64,000 nt of DNA, taken from assembly GCA_938015435.1 (NCBI GenBank), contig CALLPN010000013.1, forward strand, positions 62,001-126,000, written 5' to 3'. Source of the stretch: an uncultured Saprospiraceae bacterium (GTDB lineage: Bacteria > Bacteroidota > Bacteroidia > Chitinophagales > Saprospiraceae). The notes beneath the pieces are model-generated. The model searched no databases. It was not told the origin of the DNA and worked only from the letters and a program-made list of their open reading frames with translations. Within the stretch, counting starts at the first letter, position 1; each line of letters begins with the position of its first letter. Positions 63,406-64,000 of the stretch are shown one piece after another. A program made the position numbers and the translations under genes.

Positions 63406-63440
63406 AAAGAGCCTTTAGATGTTTATTCTAAAGGCTCTTT
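63406..63440 (+). terminator. Terminator after pdhA
   Basis: Perfect 14-bp arms AAAGAGCCTTTAGA (63406-63419) and TCTAAAGGCTCTTT (63427-63440) with a 7-base loop. It lies 22 bp past the stop. Confidence 0.88.
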
Positions 63441-63654
63441 GTTATTTAAAGTATTAACCTACAATGATCTGTCAAGTAGTTATCACGAATGGTACTATTG
63501 TATAGTATGTGTTTATTGCTTCTCAATAGAAAGAGAATCTTAATTACATTGTAGAATTTAAAAATCCGATTATCATCCAATAGATTTTAGGTTTGTTAGC
63601 TTATCGCCTCATACTTCTATGATCATAATTTGGCTTTAGACAAGAATAGTATCC

Positions 63655-64000
63655 CTATCCCATGGTACCTTTCACCAATCCTCCGTCGACACTAATCGTC
63701 TGTCCAGTGATAAATGATGATTGTGGTGATAAAAGCCAGATGGCCAAAGAAGCCAAATTTTCGGGTTTACCTAATTTACTCATTTTAGTCTCCGATTCGT
63801 ATTGTAGACGAGCTTCAGCTGGAGTAATACCCAATAGCATAGACTTATGAGCGAATAGCCTTTCCATCGCTGGAGTAGCATGATATCCTGGCGCTAATAT
63901 GTTCAATGTAATTCCTTGATCTGCGATCTCTTGTGAGAGTGTTTTTACAAATCCAACTACTGCTAACCGAAGTGAGTTGCTGAGTACAAGGTTTTCTACA
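63655..64000 (-). CDS. SDR-family oxidoreductase, C-terminal part (cut by window edge)
   Basis: The frame is open from the stop at 63655 to the right window edge (115 codons). The N-terminal half, with the cofactor motif and catalytic Tyr, lies outside. The visible part shows NSLRLAVVGFVKTLSQEIA, NILAPGYHATPAMERLFA, LGKPENLASLAIWLLSPQSSFITGQ and TISVDGGLVKGTMG, the standard end of classical short-chain dehydrogenases. The usual IAPG is LAPG here. Substrate unknown. Confidence 0.9.
   Translation of the reverse strand, partial: VENLVLSNSLRLAVVGFVKTLSQEIADQGITLNILAPGYHATPAMERLFAHKSMLLGITPAEARLQYESETKMSKLGKPENLASLAIWLLSPQSSFITGQTISVDGGLVKGTMG

Overview
The window looks like a chromosomal segment of an AT-rich member of the Bacteroidota, possibly a marine Saprospiria-like lineage. 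That rests on gldA-gldF-gldG, two proteins with type IX secretion (T9SS) C-terminal sorting domains, carboxypeptidase-regulatory/TonB outer-membrane proteins, many lipoproteins with typical lipoboxes, a bacillithiol-system YtxJ protein, and -7 elements of the form TAnnTTTG. The finer taxonomy is inference. I recognised no rRNA, tRNA, CRISPR array, cas gene, intact insertion sequence or prophage.

Layout. Positions 1-2067 hold the N-terminal part of a large secreted BspA-type repeat protein (minus strand, cut by the window edge). Positions 3005-8245 hold the most distinctive locus, a five-gene minus-strand operon: ECF sigma factor, membrane anti-sigma-like protein with periplasmic TPR, small lipoprotein, HEIIH zincin-like protein, and a TPR-CHAT lipoprotein with a His/Cys dyad. 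Divergent from it, 8411-15211 carries gldA-gldF-gldG, a DUF4340 protein, a secreted S1/P1-nuclease or phospholipase-C-like zinc enzyme and a DUF368 transporter. Positions 15.6-25.7 kb hold an outer-membrane beta-barrel protein, an EamA exporter, a lipid-anchored MsrB, a Spo0M-like protein, a TPR lipoprotein, a class I photolyase, a LOG-family protein and a 476-residue protein without internal methionine. Positions 25.9-35 kb hold two T9SS cargo proteins, a TlpA-like lipoprotein, a short-chain dehydrogenase and a gene-free kilobase with repeated GC-richer motifs.

Positions 35-64 kb are mostly housekeeping and envelope genes: a dicarboxylate symporter, rpe, a TonB receptor, an SCO/cytochrome c/lipoprotein operon, cryptochrome-DASH, cmk, queA, an ABC permease, mnmD-ytxJ, mpl, a di-haem peroxidase, a nucleotidyltransferase, an amidase, ccmB, mnmA, rimM, a tandem pair of outer-membrane beta-barrel paralogues, recF-DUF721, pdhA and a partial SDR gene.

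Themes. Gene groups cover surface and secretion functions, light-driven DNA repair, oxidative or thiol stress (MsrB, YtxJ, TlpA, SCO, di-haem peroxidase) and tRNA modification (queA, mnmA, mnmD). The best candidate for a little-described system is the sigma/anti-sigma/zincin/TPR-CHAT operon. It resembles in outline the protease-controlled sigma-factor logic of type III-E CRISPR loci (TPR-CHAT, Csx30, RpoE), but here without CRISPR and with an apparently exported protease.
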